Assembly: GCA_029718625.1 (NCBI GenBank)
Contig: CM056381.1
Coordinates: 58,646,157-58,710,156 of the forward strand
Source of the DNA: Synaphobranchus kaupii
Taxonomy: Eukaryota > Chordata > Actinopteri > Anguilliformes > Synaphobranchidae
Length of the DNA: 64,000 bases
Direction of reading: 5' to 3'
In this document: positions 9,600-23,958 of the stretch, piece by piece
Layout of the letters: every line of letters begins with the position of its first letter
Position numbering within the stretch: the first letter of the stretch is position 1
Made by a program: the position numbers and the translations under genes
Notes under the pieces: model-generated
Seen by the model: only the letters and a program-made list of their open reading frames with translations
What the model was told of the DNA's origin: nothing
Databases searched by the model: none

Positions 9600-12500
9600 G
9601 TCAGAACAAAGGAGATAAAAATAGGAAGTGCAAAGTGGTAGAAGTTCACAGGGAATGGATAAGTTAACTTTGCAAAGCCAGAAGGTATACTGAGCAGGTA
9701 CAGGCTGTTTCTAACTAAAAAAGGTTCAGGGTTCAAAACTTCTGAATCTTGAGAACAGTCACATGTTACCGAGTCCGACTATGGTTATGGGCATTAAATT
9801 CTGACTGAATGAGAAGGAAGAATTTGAGCATTAAAGCATATTTATATTTATCAAACATTTACTTCAAAATGTTCCATGATACAGATTTTTCACCTGGAGA
9901 GTTTTCAGAGCTTCAAGTACTTCAGAGCTTCCTCAGTGAATAACATGTAAACCAATCAGGCAAATAATTGGATAAAAGTACCTTTTCTTGATAAAATATG
10001 CCATTTAATACAGGTTGCATGCTGGGAGGTTCTGATGAATTGCATTTCTGAATTTAATTGCAAAGTTGGGGCCATGATGAACAGGTTATTCAAGATCAGA
10101 TTTTTTCCTGCTCACTGAATTCAATAAACAGCTGAAATTTCATCCACAGAAATATCAGAGAATAACATTTTACAATGTGAAAAGGGAAACCACAAGCCTG
10201 TAGGTTCATGTGCATGCCCCTAATTTTCCTGTGATTTTTAAAACAAATTCTAATTCTTCAACACACGCCAAATTTCTTTCTTTCACAGTTGTCATGCTGG
10301 ATCATGATTTTGTAGCATGTGGCTTTTACGGCGACATGAAAGTACCGAGTGGAATCCAGACCCTTGTGCAAAACTGGTTTGTATTGAGGCTCGTCCAGCT
10401 GCACAATCCAAATTCAATAAAATATGCTCATGGAGTAAGCAGGTCACATGGTCAACATTATATGATTCGCTTAAGCAAAACATGCGTGTAGATCAAACAT
10501 TTCAAAAAGACGGCTTCTTGCCATCTAGACACTGAACATGAAAATAATAAAAATCAAATGAAGGTTTTTTTAAAAGAAAGAACGAGCTCTTTGATGCCTT
10601 CAAAATATATCATCTGAGACCCAATTTCAGGACTGAAAACTGAAATGTTCATTTGAAGAGCCTCTGAGGCAGACAGTGAGAAGCATTTAAATATGCATGT
10701 GGGACTGCTGGGTGGCTAGTCTTGTTAAGGCATTTTACGAATAGATGGGCCTCATAGTCTGGCATGTGTGGACTGTGAAAATGGCGACTGTGGCCAGCAG
10801 CACTGCAGGGTGACATTCCAGGAACCCAAATGTGTTTTAATTTCGGCAAGTGTTTAGTGTTGAGGTACACAATTGTTCTGTGGTGTATTGGTCTTGTCTT
10901 GATGTGGCACTTTGCCAGATGTCGTTGTTGTACAAGTCAAATCTCCTGTATGGATCAATGTCAATCAATCATTCAATTGTTGCCCAAGGATGGGTGTTTA
11001 TTGGGATCTTATTAAGTGGGGCTACATTTGGAGATTGAAATTCAACCACCGATCTATAACAACATATGACTGAAACATGTTAGAACTAATCAGATTTCAG
11101 ATTAGATTTAACAAAAACTAAATTGTAACTTCCCTTTCCAGGCAAGTGAAGAGGCCACCTGAGGTCAAAATTATTAAAACTGTAACTGAGAGTAGTGCAA
11201 TGCAGGCTACAGTGGTTACGTCAGCCATCCACAACCAAGCTTCAGTGAACATTTCAGGTAATTTCTTCTACAAATCTTGATGTTTATTTTTGACGATGCC
11301 ACAGTAATTAATGTGTAATGAGATCTACTGTCACACAAAAAAAAATCCCTTAACCCTGGAACCATGGGGAAGCCCTTATGGAAATGTAATATACTGCAGT
11401 ATATTTCAAATATATTGTGACAATAATTTTGATATATTATTTTTCCATAAGGGAGGGCAGAGAGCATTTAGCTGTGAGAAATGATAATCAGCCAATCAGA
11501 AACAGCGGAGTGGAGAAGAGAAGACGGGTTCTCTTTCTCAGGGACAAGGAGGTGGCATCATACCGTTCCTGAGTCACAGTGCTAAAAGGGGTAGAGCCAC
11601 CGAATCTGTCTTTCTTCCCCTCGTCCTCCTCCACTTCCTTGCCCTCCATGCCAAATGTGATTGCATCAAAATTTTCAGTGCAATATCAACTATGATAGAG
11701 TGCATTTACCTATAATAGAGTACATTTACAGTCACTACTGGACTCCTTTGAATTCTATTTAAAACCGCAAATTTCACTGCGATCCCTCCAGTTCTTCCAT
11801 GCTTTTATCTCCACCCTCCTTATTTAATGTGCAATGTCTAATAAGCTAGAGTTTATTTCCCCTTGCAGGCATTTGAAATGGACTTATTAAACTAAACCAT
11901 AGAAGTCATTATATATTTTTTTGTTACCGTAAGATCTTGTTGATCTAGGCAGATAGTATAATTCAGTATTTAATTCAACATTTTATTATAGTTCTCTGTT
12001 GTATTGTTCATCCCCTCAGAGGATGATAAGACACAATTAAAGCAAATGTAAAACATGTAAATCTCATAAATTAGTTTTCATGTTTAAGACTGTATCCAGT
12101 GACTCAGGTACAAATCAAACTTCACTGTAGACAAATTATGGGAGCATAAATTATTATTTTCCAGCCGATGCTGTACAATTCTGCCTCAGTAAGGATTGCA
12201 CATTACAGAGGTAGTATGCCACTGTGAGAGACTGTAATTGCAGAGGGCAATTGAGTGATGTCTTCGTTATTTACATCGTGCTTCACAAGCGCTGAGTCAC
12301 CAGTCTTCTGGAAATGTCACTGATTTTCAGATGTTGTGTGTCAATCACACATTCTGTCATGTCTGTGTCTGCATAGACTTCATCATGCTCAAGACAAGAA
12401 AATTTACCCAAACACAAGCTGTTCCCTGGTGTGATAACAGATCAAATTATTGAACACGAACAATAACTTTTTAATGCCAGATGTAAAATGCTTGGTCACT

Positions 12501-12890
12501 ATGCTGCCTTGTCAACACATATGGCAACACAACAAATTATTTGTGTTTACACGGTATATAATTATATTATCGTCGATTACCAAACAGAACAGCAATGTTC
12601 ACATTACTGTTTTCACCATGTTAAAATTCGGGCTAAACAAACACAGCTAATGCAGTTTCCCATTTTGCTAGAATATCATGATGGCTGTTATGATATTTCA
12701 TTATGTCATATTCATTACTTTTCCATCTGGCTTTATGGTCATCAGCCCAGGGCTCCCACAGTGTGATGTAATATTGAATGAATATGATTTGTTGTAAACC
12801 TGTTGAGGGCTTTTTAATGGGCCTTCTCATGTGGTCCTAGTTAGAGATGTATGGGATAGTAAACAATAAAGAGACAGCATATTAGTGTTT
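9600..12890. other. Unique sequence, no gene recognised
   Basis: No convincing ORF or repeat family. A 20-bp direct repeat with two mismatches lies at 11690-11729. The stretch 12120-12440 and a shorter one near 10280-10400 have balanced, word-rich composition unlike the surrounding AT-rich DNA and may be conserved non-coding elements. A (TTTA)n run lies at 12895-12914. Confidence 0.5.
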
Positions 12891-12914
12891 ATTTCATTTA
12901 TTTATTTATTTGAC

Positions 12915-15900
12915 AGGTAAAATGTAACAATTTGAAACATGAATGTCCGTTATATTGTATCATTCAGGTCAAATAAGGATTTAAAATGCTTCAGCACTGT
13001 AGACAGTAAGATGAGAAAACACTTGAGAATTTTCAAATATGCTTCCTTCCAATAGAATCATGTGAAAGAATACTTTTTATAAAAATTATTCGTCAAAATT
13101 AATGTTTCCTTTAGGAATCTAGAGGAGTTTTGCCTGTGCCTAAAGGAATAAAGTATATCAAATACAGGACATATTTGATCTGGTACTTGACCACTTCTCA
13201 TGTGCAGTCCCTGTACAGTACCACTGATTCCAAAACCATACAAGCCCTCAAGCTACGGCAGCAATGGCAGACTCTGCTATACAGTTTGCTGGGCTTCTGA
13301 AGAGTGGTTGTGGCTCAGCTATTGAGAGTAATGTATGTGTGCATTTCTGTTTGTGTGATGTGAACAAGAGCAAGAGAGGGAGGGAGGGAGGGAGAGAGGA
13401 TGGGTGGAGAGAGAGACTCATTTAAAGCAAATTTGTTGTTGGCAAAAACACCTTATTTGTCATACTAGGAAATGGCAAGCAAAGAAGACTTTATTGAGAT
13501 ACAGTCCTGGATTAATCTTGGAACGTTTCTTTTGAATTAAATCAATCATGGAGCCATTAAACAGAGTTTTTCCGGAATCATACCCACCTGTAGTTCAGTG
13601 CTCAGGAAAATGGTGCAAAAATGCATTGATATGGGAAAAATTGAATGGATGTGTGATACCCGCCACAGCATTTGCAGCACTGGGTCAGTATCCATAAACT
13701 AGAACAGACAGCTTTCGTAGCCATGGGGAAAACTACTTAAATTATGCCCTGACAAGGTGGATGGTCTTCTACCCTGGAAAGTTGCATAGGGACAACGTAA
13801 GTACTGTTTGTTTGATGAGGTGTGATTCAATCGATATTTGTCCTTAACTTTACTTTGGCTAACCACTAGAAGAAAAAAAAAATCTAACAATTACATTTAA
13901 TTTTGAGTTAAAGCACAGCTGGACACTGTATTTAATCTGACGGTCTAAGTGTAACTGCACGTGCGACAGGCTACAAAGGCATAATAGAGCTATCACTGAG
14001 CCTTTACAGGCCACAATTGTTCATCAAACAATCTAGAGACGCTCAGAATGACAGTGTAACCTGCAGCTTCTTTGTTATGACTATAGTCCAGGGATATTTA
14101 AATCTGGCCGTCAAGGGCAATAGATGATTTTAATTCTTCCCACTAATCAGGGACTGGTTTAGACCTGGAGCATCAGGTGAGTGGAAACCATTTATTCTCT
14201 GGTAGGAAAGAAAAACTAGCAATACTATTTGCCTCAAGGGTCAGATTTTAGTATCATGGCTATAGGCAGTTACAGCTCAAGGGGGTTAAGTTAGCGATCA
14301 GGATCACTGGGAACCAACAGCTATGTGAAAAGAAACAAAACTACTTAAGCAAGCATCATATACAAATTAAATAGTTAGTGACAAATCAATTCTTATTAGA
14401 TTATATACATTATACCCCGAGTAATGATTTGTATAGTGTTATATTAACACTTACGGCTCTATCTTGTCGAATTGCCGTATCGTCTAAAACGCTAGGCACA
14501 AGTGCATTTAGGGTGTGTCCATGTCCATTTTTGCTAGTTAGACGGCGCGTTATTTGAGCGCTAAGTAAGGCGCAAGGTGCTAATGGCCGGAACCTAGCCT
14601 CTTCATTAATTATAGGTGTGTCTTGGGTATAGGATGCAATAAACCAATCAAAATGTCATATCCCATTCCCTTTAAAAGCCTGCTTTTCCAACTTGCAGGA
14701 TTGCTTATATGATGGCGAAACAGACATGCTCGTGCGTGTGTAGTGCGAGCAAGGAATAGGCTGTATGGATCAATAGTATGATCAATATTATTCGGACTAA
14801 CCATTATGACGCGTTTTGATATACACAATAATAATCTTTAACATTAGGGTTTAACACCGGCACGGGTTCCCGGTAATTCCTGACAGTGCTGTTATTTTAG
14901 AAAATGTATGTGGTTAAATTTTGTTAAAAGCACCTGCAACAGCTCATAATAAGCTACTAATGGCTTCTGTCTCACCTTAAAAAATGCCAAATTAGCCTGC
15001 TTGTTTAACGTATTTTGTTTTTGTCAAACATCCAGTGGCGTTTTTACATTAGGGGCAGGTGGGGCAGTGCCCCACCAGACGTGGCGCTGTTGTGATACTC
15101 GTAACATCTGAATGTTGGGGCAAAATGTATTTTGTACTTAATACAAAACAGTGATTCAGTTGTGAAATTAGCGTGTATAAATATAATAAACCTGACTCAC
15201 ACTCCTTATAGTGCTGTTTTTGAGTAGTTTCCTTTGTGTGTATGTGTGTGCTCACGCTGCAGACTGCGCTCCCTGTCCTATGTCTCTGCTGTGGGGTAGC
15301 AGAGCACTCTGCCTCACCGTTGCTAGGGAAACAACGTGAGCGTGATCTGCGTAAGCAGGGAAAACCTGCCGCAAATTATATTGGGCGGCTTGACTGTATA
15401 TCCTAAATTAAATTAATATGGATGACATGATAGACTGTGCTCAAAATATACTGACTATTGTTATTTTCTAAGTTTCAAAGTCTGACCACGACGATCTATA
15501 AATAACCGTTTATAAACATAAATTTGACTCAAATACACACAAAAATGTTTTGGGTAAGAATAATTATGTATCCCTATTTACTGCTGGTACGTATAATGCA
15601 TTTTTATCATTGAAATTAGAGCAGCAGTCATTTGACCGCAAGCCATCGTTCTAGGTAATTCACGAGTCCCGTCTTCAAAGTGTTAAGGATTGAAAAGAAT
15701 CCCGCAGAATCTGACCCAGGATGTTTACATTCACAGATTCCATTTTCTTTCAAATGCAGCAAAATGAAATGCCAAAAGCTAACATTGCAAAAAGTGAGCT
15801 AGTTAGGCTAACATTAGTTAAATCACTAACGTTAGTAATCTAGCTATTAACACTGCAACATTACACCACGTCATTCTACTATCAATATCTGCTCCTAAAT

Positions 15901-16690
15901 ATGAAATAAATATCCAATCCTACCATAGAGATGTCCCTTTCAAAATTATGTGGTCATTTATTGTCTCGGACAATCCGTTTGAGAAATATACAACACTTTA
16001 TAAAGCTATTACATTATCTGAAACGTCAACGTGTAATACCCCCACGCTCTGCAAACCTGTCTCATTCATTACAGTTCATTCTGGTTTAATTGTTTAACTC
16101 TTTTATCCAATTTAGTACATTATAACCTTAGCACTGGTGTTTGCAATGTCTTATTGGATGCTTTGAACAATATATTACACCTGGGCATAATAAAATTTCT
16201 AGTTTTATTAGTTTATTTTTACGCAAACAACTTAGAACAACTTAGAGACATTTGCTCGCCGAGGCATAATAGTTGTTTCCTGCTATTTTCACAAGTTTTT
16301 ACTAAGTTACTAACTCGTCAGCATGGCGAGAGAAAATCCTTGACTGCTTACGTGGACTTTGGGAATGGGTCAGAAGGTACTATAGAAACTATAGCTACCA
16401 ATTCCTAACCAATTCCTACAATTCCTAATTGTGGTTTAGATGCTTGAAAGTTAAAGACATTTTTCAGGGGGGTTTACAATATTCTGATTCCCCTGTTTGT
16501 AGCTCTCTGTATTTCATTGCAAACTAAACAAAAACAAAAATATTTTCTTTGCATTTTCCAAAGTTTTTTGCATTTGTGACACTTTATTTTGACCTAGATT
16601 ATGAAAATAAACTAATCTATTATTTTACATGGTACAAGTTTCGGTGTTGCTTATATATGGAGTTACGTATAAAGCCTTAAATAGAACACC
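12915..16690. other. Mostly unique sequence, minor repeats
   Basis: A purine (GGGA)n tract lies at about 13370-13400. 14440-14740 reads like a decayed DNA-transposon end (GGTGTGTC..., CCAATCAAAATGTCATATCCC, then CCCTTTAAAAGCC), a phrase repeated loosely near 19575 and 48445. A near-palindrome GGTGGGGCAGTGCCCCACC lies at 15058-15076. No coding region was recognised. Confidence 0.45.
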
Positions 16691-18419
16691 CACTAAATAG
16701 GTGAGAATTGACCAAATTTGGCATCTGCGTGAAGGGTTTGAAGAAAGATATATCGGGTGTGATATGCATGTTCTGCTTCACCTGTTGTCTTTGAGAAACC
16801 TCCTTTGATGCTGAGACTATATCTCATAGACAAATAAGCAGCCATATGAGCCATGATAAAATTGTCAGTTTGCTGTGGTGTTAACATACTGGTAATAAAG
16901 GGAAAAATGCAACTGATCTGATTTGTCATAATGAAACCAAAGCCCCTACCCCAAACACAAGTAATGAATTATACTTAAACCAACCTAATTTTCAGCTGTA
17001 TGCTGTAACATTACCAAAACTGAGGATATGTCTTCATTTGCCACAATACTGAATTTGCACTACAGTTTTCCAGTAATTTGGGTCCTTATTTTAATGTGTA
17101 GGATAGTGTGGATGTCTATGATCTCTGTGCCTGCAATGCTAAATATACACATGAAAGCACAGTAATCTCACCAGAATTAATGTGTATGTAACTTTTAATA
17201 TATTTTTGAGTTTAATAAATACATTGTAAATTCTTCTCATATTGCGACAGCATGTAGACCAAAATGTATTGCCAACTACAATCTTGCTATAACATTATAG
17301 CATAGACCAGATGATACTCCAGTAAGGCAATTACTTTTTTTTATCTATTATAACACAGCTACAAACAGTATTTGTATAACTCTAAATAATATGCTGTAGT
17401 CACTTTATTTGCTACATATTTAGCTTGTTGCGAAAGATATAAAATAATATAATACTGTTCTTATAACTATTTTAAGGTATGCAATATTGTCTGTGTGTTT
17501 CAGATATTCTCCTTTTCCAGACCAAAAAAACCTCCCGCCATAATCTGTCTCTCCATAATCACACCAATTAATCTGTGAGATGTATTAAATTCCAACAGCA
17601 ATGGCAAAAATGTCCTTTTCTAATACTGCATCAGGCAATCTCTTCATCTGGAAACCCTATACAACTCAAACCACAAGTCAAAAGAGACATGGACTTCTGG
17701 GAGTTAAACACATCCTGTTTAAAGTCTACCTGCAAATTCATTTCACATTCCTTCACTTCGGCTGAAACAAAGCCGGAATATCTTCTTTATGAGGGCCATT
17801 TGAGCCGATTCCCAGCCCAGAGTGAAACATTGCAGATGTTCAAGGACGGATTGCAGAATGATTCCAACACCAATAGTCTGTCTACAGCTTTAAAAGAAAG
17901 GTTACAGATGCAAAAGGGCCAGAGGGTCAGTCCAACTCTGTGACAAGTGATATTTATTGCTCCTGAATGGCACCTTTTTGGATCCCAGGCGCGGTGGTCC
18001 GACTGAGAGCGGCTCGGGAGAAGCTTGGACATTGCATGACGCATATTACCAGACCATCAATTTTCTAGTATCCTGATAGCAAAATCCCACCTGGGGGGAA
18101 ATGTTTATGTTTAAAACGGTATTGCATTATTCATATGCACAGCAGATTTCCTTATATGAGGCTGCATGCATAATCACATCTTTATTCTTACATACCTGTG
18201 CTATCCACTTGCACAGCTGGGCCTATGCTGAAGCAATTTGGGTGGAAACACAGCGCTCAAGCACAAAAATACAATACCTCTCCTAAAATTCAGTCCAATA
18301 TAATATGATAGGCAAATCACTCTTCATGCAAGCATCTTAAGGCATTTTACAAAAATTTAAGGTGAAAAGAAAGAATCAGTATAAAATGAGATGAGAAGGC
18401 ATGTGAGAAGAGGTCTATC
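16691..18419. other. Unique sequence, possible conserved non-coding block
   Basis: 16691-17490 is AT-rich without features. 17490-18070 is of mixed composition with few CpG-decay marks and an uninterrupted 122-codon frame (17575-17943) whose peptide I do not recognise. I read it as unique, possibly conserved, non-coding DNA rather than a gene. Confidence 0.35.
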
Positions 18420-18423
18420 TTAA

Positions 18424-19221
18424 AGGGATATTTCACCTTCGTGTGACAGAAGTAATTTTGTGGAGCCTACCCCATTATACTTGCATAGCGTGAATACTAG
18501 CAATGTCAGCCGTCCCTGCTGACCGTTAACGGCATCCCCGGTAGTCCCGGTTGTCAGCCTCCCCAATCACTCCCATTCATTTTCGGGACCTCACCAAAAT
18601 GAATCGTTTTAAAGCACACACTAACTACGGCAGATAATACTTCGTTAAAAGAGAACATGACGGTGAAAAGGTACGTGTTTGTTTTGAGCTTTTAAGATGT
18701 TGCCACGTTTAAATTAACGATAATAGTGGAACTATTTTCGGATATGTTACTGCGTAGAAACACAAGAAGCCGTAGTTTGATTTTTAGTTTTATTATGACG
18801 TAAACCTACAACTAACGTATAGCCTACTACAGTTGGTGATCTGACGTCAACTTTAACGTACGCAAGGATTCTTCACTGAGTTAAAATAACAAAGGTTTTT
18901 GCCGGATCTTCTTTTAAAAGGTAATAAGGTAATAAAACATTGAAAATACATTAAATATCAAAACTAACACGTACCTTTTGAACTTCATGTTCTCTTTTAT
19001 CGATGTATTATCTGCCGTAGTCAGTGTGTGCTTTAAAACGATTCATTTTGGTGAGGTCCCGAAAATGAATGGGAGTGATTGGGGAGGCTGACAAACGGGA
19101 CTACCGGGGATGCCGTTAACGGTCAGCAGGGACGGCTGACATTGCTAGTATTCACGCTATGCAAATATAATGGGGTAGGCTCCACAAAACTACTTCTGTC
19201 ACATGAAGGTGAAATATCCCT
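18424..19221. mobile_element. Foldback MITE, about 0.8 kb, TTAA-type
   Basis: Inverted repeats of about 265 bp: 18424-18690 is mirrored by 18955-19221 with over 90 percent identity by eye. Termini are AGGGATATTTCACC and its complement. The left flank is TTAA (18420-18423); the right flank TAGA would be a decayed copy. TTAA target and AGG-type ends suggest the Kolobok or piggyBac superfamilies. The central 270 bp has no transposase ORF, so it is non-autonomous. Confidence 0.8.
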
Positions 19222-20298
19222 TAGAACTAGTTCTGTTATAGTTTGGAATTATGTTGCAAAAAATTAGGTGTAGACAGAGCTAAAAGCTGCCATCTGTGAT
19301 GCCAGTGATGCAACATTCACAATATGACTGCAATGCCCAGCATGCCGCAGAAATAAGATGCAGTACCAAATTATACAAAATACATAACGGGCCTTATTTT
19401 CGCAGTCAAGGTGCAATTTTCAAATTGTAGTAGTAACGTATGGCAGTAGCAAATTGCAGCGTGTGCAACTCAAGTATTTTTGTGACTATAGGCTGTAGCA
19501 CACCTGCAGATGGAAAAGAGGTTGGATTACGAGGAGTACCTTACCTGTGGGTGTGTTGGAGGTTTGGTTTCATTATGGCCAATCAGGTCACCTGCTTCCT
19601 TTCCCTTTAATACCATAGCAACAGGCAGTTTTGTCCTGACTGATATATTCATCCATGCAGTCACCCCACGCCCATTTTCGGGACCTAAAAAAACCTCAGG
19701 CAAATGATCTGGTGAAGATACAAAATGTTTTTATTGGAAAAACCCCACATTGCACAACCCAACGCAGGACAACCCATTGACATAAAGGGGTGTAGCCTAC
19801 TGTAGACCACAACTACAAATCCCTGCAGACACAAAAAAATATTCTCTTTGCACAGGTCAAAATGATCAGTTCTACTAGAGCCCAGTCCAGGGTTGTTTGT
19901 GCTAACATTTCCAGGAAAATAGGGTACAACGTCAGAATGATAATATTTAGAAGATCAATACAATATACTGTACATGATTATGTACATGATGTGAAAATGT
20001 ACATAAACAGTATTGCTCACTAGGACCTGTTATGGAGTGTCCCAGAATGCCCTTTGTGTTGGCCCTACAATCAGGCTTTTAACCAGCCAAATTCTATGCT
20101 GAAATTTACAGCTGGTATTGCAAGTTTACATATCACTAGGGAACAATGGTCAATGTGTGTTCCTAGCCTGATCTTATGAAACGTATTTCAAATGCATGTG
20201 CTGGATCAGCCAAAATAAAAATAGCATGTGCATCTGTGGTGTATGTCTTGGAAAGCGATGATATGTCATATACTGAACAGTTCTGTTACAGGCGACTG
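19222..20298. other. Spacer, possible old transposon fragment
   Basis: 19540-19625 contains a CATTATGGCCAATCAGGTC stretch followed by TTTCCCTTTAA, loosely shared with 14640 and 48440. Otherwise nothing was recognised. Confidence 0.35.
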
Positions 20299-20306
20299 CT
20301 AAGAGC

Positions 20307-20785
20307 TGTGGTTCTCAAACTCGGTCCTGGGGACCACTGTGTATACTGGTTTTTGTTACGGCCAATCTCTTCAATTAAGGTTGTTGAACAATTATTTTTT
20401 TCCTTTTCCATTTCCCATTAAACTTATTAATAGAATGTAGGTTTGGCTCATTAACATTTTCAAATGGTTTCAGTGGCCAGGTGTCCACACTTTCACCAAT
20501 TAGGAGACTATTGATGTAGCTCAGACTTTAATTTGATCAGTTAATGATTTTCTACTTTTACGTAATTGTTTGCATATGTGGCACGATGTTACTTTTATTC
20601 TTCATGGCGTCCATCGCTATTTCTGAAATTATGTGGTTTAAGAGGGCAAATAATCCCTCAAAACATTAAAAACATCTAATTAAGAAAAAATAACAGTTTG
20701 TTAAAATCTTAGGGTTGCAATTGTGTTTGGAACGAAAAACAGCATACACAGGGGTCCCCCCAGGACCAAGTATAAGAACCACTGG
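20307..20785. mobile_element. hAT-type MITE
   Basis: Inverted ends: left TGTGGTTCTCAAACTCGGTC with GGGGACC following, and right complement GTGGTTCTTATACTTGGTC, matching over about 45 bp. The flanking octamers CTAAGAGC (20299-20306) and TTAAGAGC (20786-20793) form an 8-bp target duplication with one change, the hAT hallmark. The 479-bp element has no transposase ORF. Confidence 0.85.
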
Positions 20786-20793
20786 TTAAGAGC

Positions 20794-23700
20794 AACTGCA
20801 GTAAGATGCTTCAGTTAAAACCGAGGTGAAGTGTTTGTCTGTACATTTCATATATTCAGGATATAATCCCAACTGTGCTATCGCTGACTGGCCAGGTGAT
20901 GCAGGATTAGCTTCAGCATCACCTAGGGATGTTTTTAGTTGGCAGGATACTACTACTTAAGAACAGGTAGAAATAACAGGTCCAGGGGCTGAGGTGCATA
21001 AATGAGCTCCACAGTCTCGGATCTCATTCGGACCATGCCAGTGCCGACTGTGGCCGGTAGCTCCATTGGGCTACGCTTAACTGCTGATTGTTCAGTTCAT
21101 TCAGTTTTGGGAATCCGTGTTTCATCGCTATCTAGCAACCCCCACCGGGTTGATCAGGCGCCTGTGGATTGCATGCTAAAACTCTTTGGCTGTGTCTGAT
21201 TCAGAGCCCTATCTACAGCGCCCTGTGTACTGTGTACTTGCTGACTGTGTACTGTAAACTGTTTAGTACACGACATGCAGTACGCAAAAAATATCCTTTT
21301 TCCAATCATACTCGTAAGAAGTCCCACGCTTGCGTAGCCAGTCACGTGTTGTTTTTGTTGTTATTGTTGTTGAAGGAAAATGTCAGTGAAGTTGCACCTC
21401 ATTTTTAAAGAAAAGCTGACCATCATATTTATTGGACCAAAATGTTCATTTTCTTTCTGAAAAGTGGGCTCCCAAATATACTTAGCGAAACCCTGGAAAT
21501 AAGTATATCAGTAGCTGTAGTCTGCAGTGAAGACTGGCGACAGCTTTGAGAGGAGAACCGCAGTTGTCCACACTCCCAAATGAGCAGTGGGCTTCGCGCA
21601 TGAACTCGGCTGTGGTTGCAGACAGTTGGGAATTTCAAATTAAGGTGGGAATTGGACATTACTCAGCCCCATGTTGGCTGCCAAATTTTTTTTTAAAAAG
21701 GTGCACACATTCTGTGCTAGTTTGCATATTCTTGAACTGACAAAAAGCACATTACAGTGATGTGACTAGCTTACAGTTTCATTGCGAAATTCTAAACTTG
21801 GGCACAAAAAGAAAAAAGTACTTTTTGGACATTCAAGGCACTTCTTTTGTGACTTACTGTCGGCATGGTACATCTAATTAGGTTTTGAACTGAATCCCAA
21901 TTTAACGGTGGGCTCCAATTGAAAATACATGTTGAAAGATAATAGTATTTTTATAATGGACTTCTTTTGGAAAACAGCCCTGAATTGCTTGGAAGAGAGA
22001 TTATATTTCTACATTCAGACATTGTGACCACAATCCAAATGCCTCTGAATTCCTCTAACAACCTGTCAGTAATGGCCATAACAGCAGTTTACACACAGAT
22101 GGTAAACTACTGGTCTTTTTAGATAGGCAGAGGCTTACATGCAAAGAAATAGAAATATGGTAAACCATCTAATGTTTATGAGCGTGTTTATAAGTTGTTT
22201 TTGCAGTGAATTTGTGTCATCCAACTTTTTTTCTCCATTCACTGGACAGAAACCTTGAATTAACTTTCTTTCTCAGGATTAAGCACTTCACTTCAAAGAA
22301 TATTAAAGCCTGCTTTTGGTTGTGCCAGTAGACAAGAAGTCAATGAGTATATGAAAATAAATCCCAGAAGAGGGTTCAGTCAATCCACGCAAAAAGCAGC
22401 CATTAAAAGGTGGTTTCAATTTCTACAAATGATATATACCTGTCTTGGTATATCCAATCAAATCTTTCCAGGGTTTTATATTTCCTCATAGAACCACTCT
22501 GGTTGTCATTCAAAGCCTTCTGCCTATTTGACTGAGCAGATACTCTCAAATTCACCCCGGATTAGTAGGTGAATAAAATATTAATTTGACCTGCTTGAAT
22601 TTTAAAGCAAGCAGAACATTTATGTGGATTTGTGAATAGTGCGGATGCCATTCTAGGCTTTTGGAAACTACCCAATAAAAAAGTATTTAATCACTTTCTA
22701 GTCTGCTTCTTTGATTTATTTTAATCTATAACTGATAGGCAACCTTTCACTCTATAATTACACTGTGGTGTGTGACAATGATTGCTCTTTTGGAGCTGTT
22801 TGATCAAGGAGATAATTCTGACGCCAAAGGGCTTTCGAGACGCCTGCTAAGTTAAGATCAAGCTGAAAACATGCACATTCATTCTAATCAAATCTTGGAC
22901 AAAGAACCTAGGGGAGAAAAGAAACATAGCTTTCTTAGACTGCATTCAATCTAGCATTGACAATAACTGCTAGAATAAGTCATACTGTTGTGAGCTGGGC
23001 TTTGTCAATAATTTGTCAAGGCAGAATGACAAGACCTTCAGGTTATGTGATTCATTCACAGCTAGTGGTTTGTTTTGGCAAAGGCAGCAGCAATGTGATC
23101 ATGTGACAATGTGAAATGTGATCAGTCATTGTCTTGCTGGACAGCTGTATGGAGAGGTAACATCTGTTTTAAATGATCTTCTATGGACATATTTAAAAGC
23201 ACATATATTGCAAAAAGATATTCATATGAATGTAATTTAAAATGGGTGCAATATATGCAATTGCAATAAAGTATTTTATAATGTTGAAAAGACAGAGGTA
23301 GTAAGCATAAACAAAAGAAATATTTTAGACTGTGTTTATAAAAGAAACAATAATTCCATTTATAAAGTGGAGAAATTGAGGGGCGTCTCTCTTTCAACAG
23401 ACAGATATTTCATAGGTCATGTCTGCCGTCTCCATGATATTCAGCAACAGCGTCCTGTCGTAAGCGCAGGGCAGACTGAAAGGCTTATGACTGCCTGCCT
23501 GAGGCAGGATCAAGGTCCTTGATTTCTCAGCCCACTGATCACCTTAATCTTGAGTGAGGCTTCCTGTACTGAGCTTCCACAAGCTTAATAGCTCAGCTCG
23601 TTGAGACAAGGCCTCTGCTGAAACGACTCGGTGTAGACGTCGTGCGTGCGTGATTCATTGTGACTTCCAGTTTCGCGGCTGTGTTCTAGCAGTGTAAGTC

Positions 23701-23920
23701 ATTTCAACGTAATTTTCAACACCGCCACCGTGGCTGAATGGAATGCCTCTGTACTCCCATGGCCCAGAGTGTGTGGTGTTACACAACAATTTACAAGAAG
23801 AGTCCATTCTTAAAAGAGGTCCATTCACAAGTCTCACAGGTGCAAGAAAATCACAGGCTTTCATGTCTACTCACTTAAAAGGACTTGAATGTAGAAGAGA
23901 GAATGGTCTGTGGCAAGAAG
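20794..23920. other. Unique sequence, no gene recognised
   Basis: No repeat family or ORF of note. 22250-22900 has the look of slowly evolving unique DNA. Several short frames near 21000-21400 and 23655-23985 are open by chance. Confidence 0.45.
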
Positions 23921-23924
23921 TGTG

Positions 23925-23958
<34 letters not shown>
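23921..23958. repeat. (TG)n microsatellite
   Basis: About 19 TG units with one CG interruption; a shorter TG run follows at 24014-24028. Confidence 0.98.

Noticed and set aside
15058..15076. GGTGGGGCAGTGCCCCACC near-palindrome
   Set aside because: Likely part of an old DNA-transposon end; no partner found.
17575..17943. 122-codon plus-strand frame
   Set aside because: No recognisable domain, no splice signals supporting an exon; composition fits non-coding conserved DNA.
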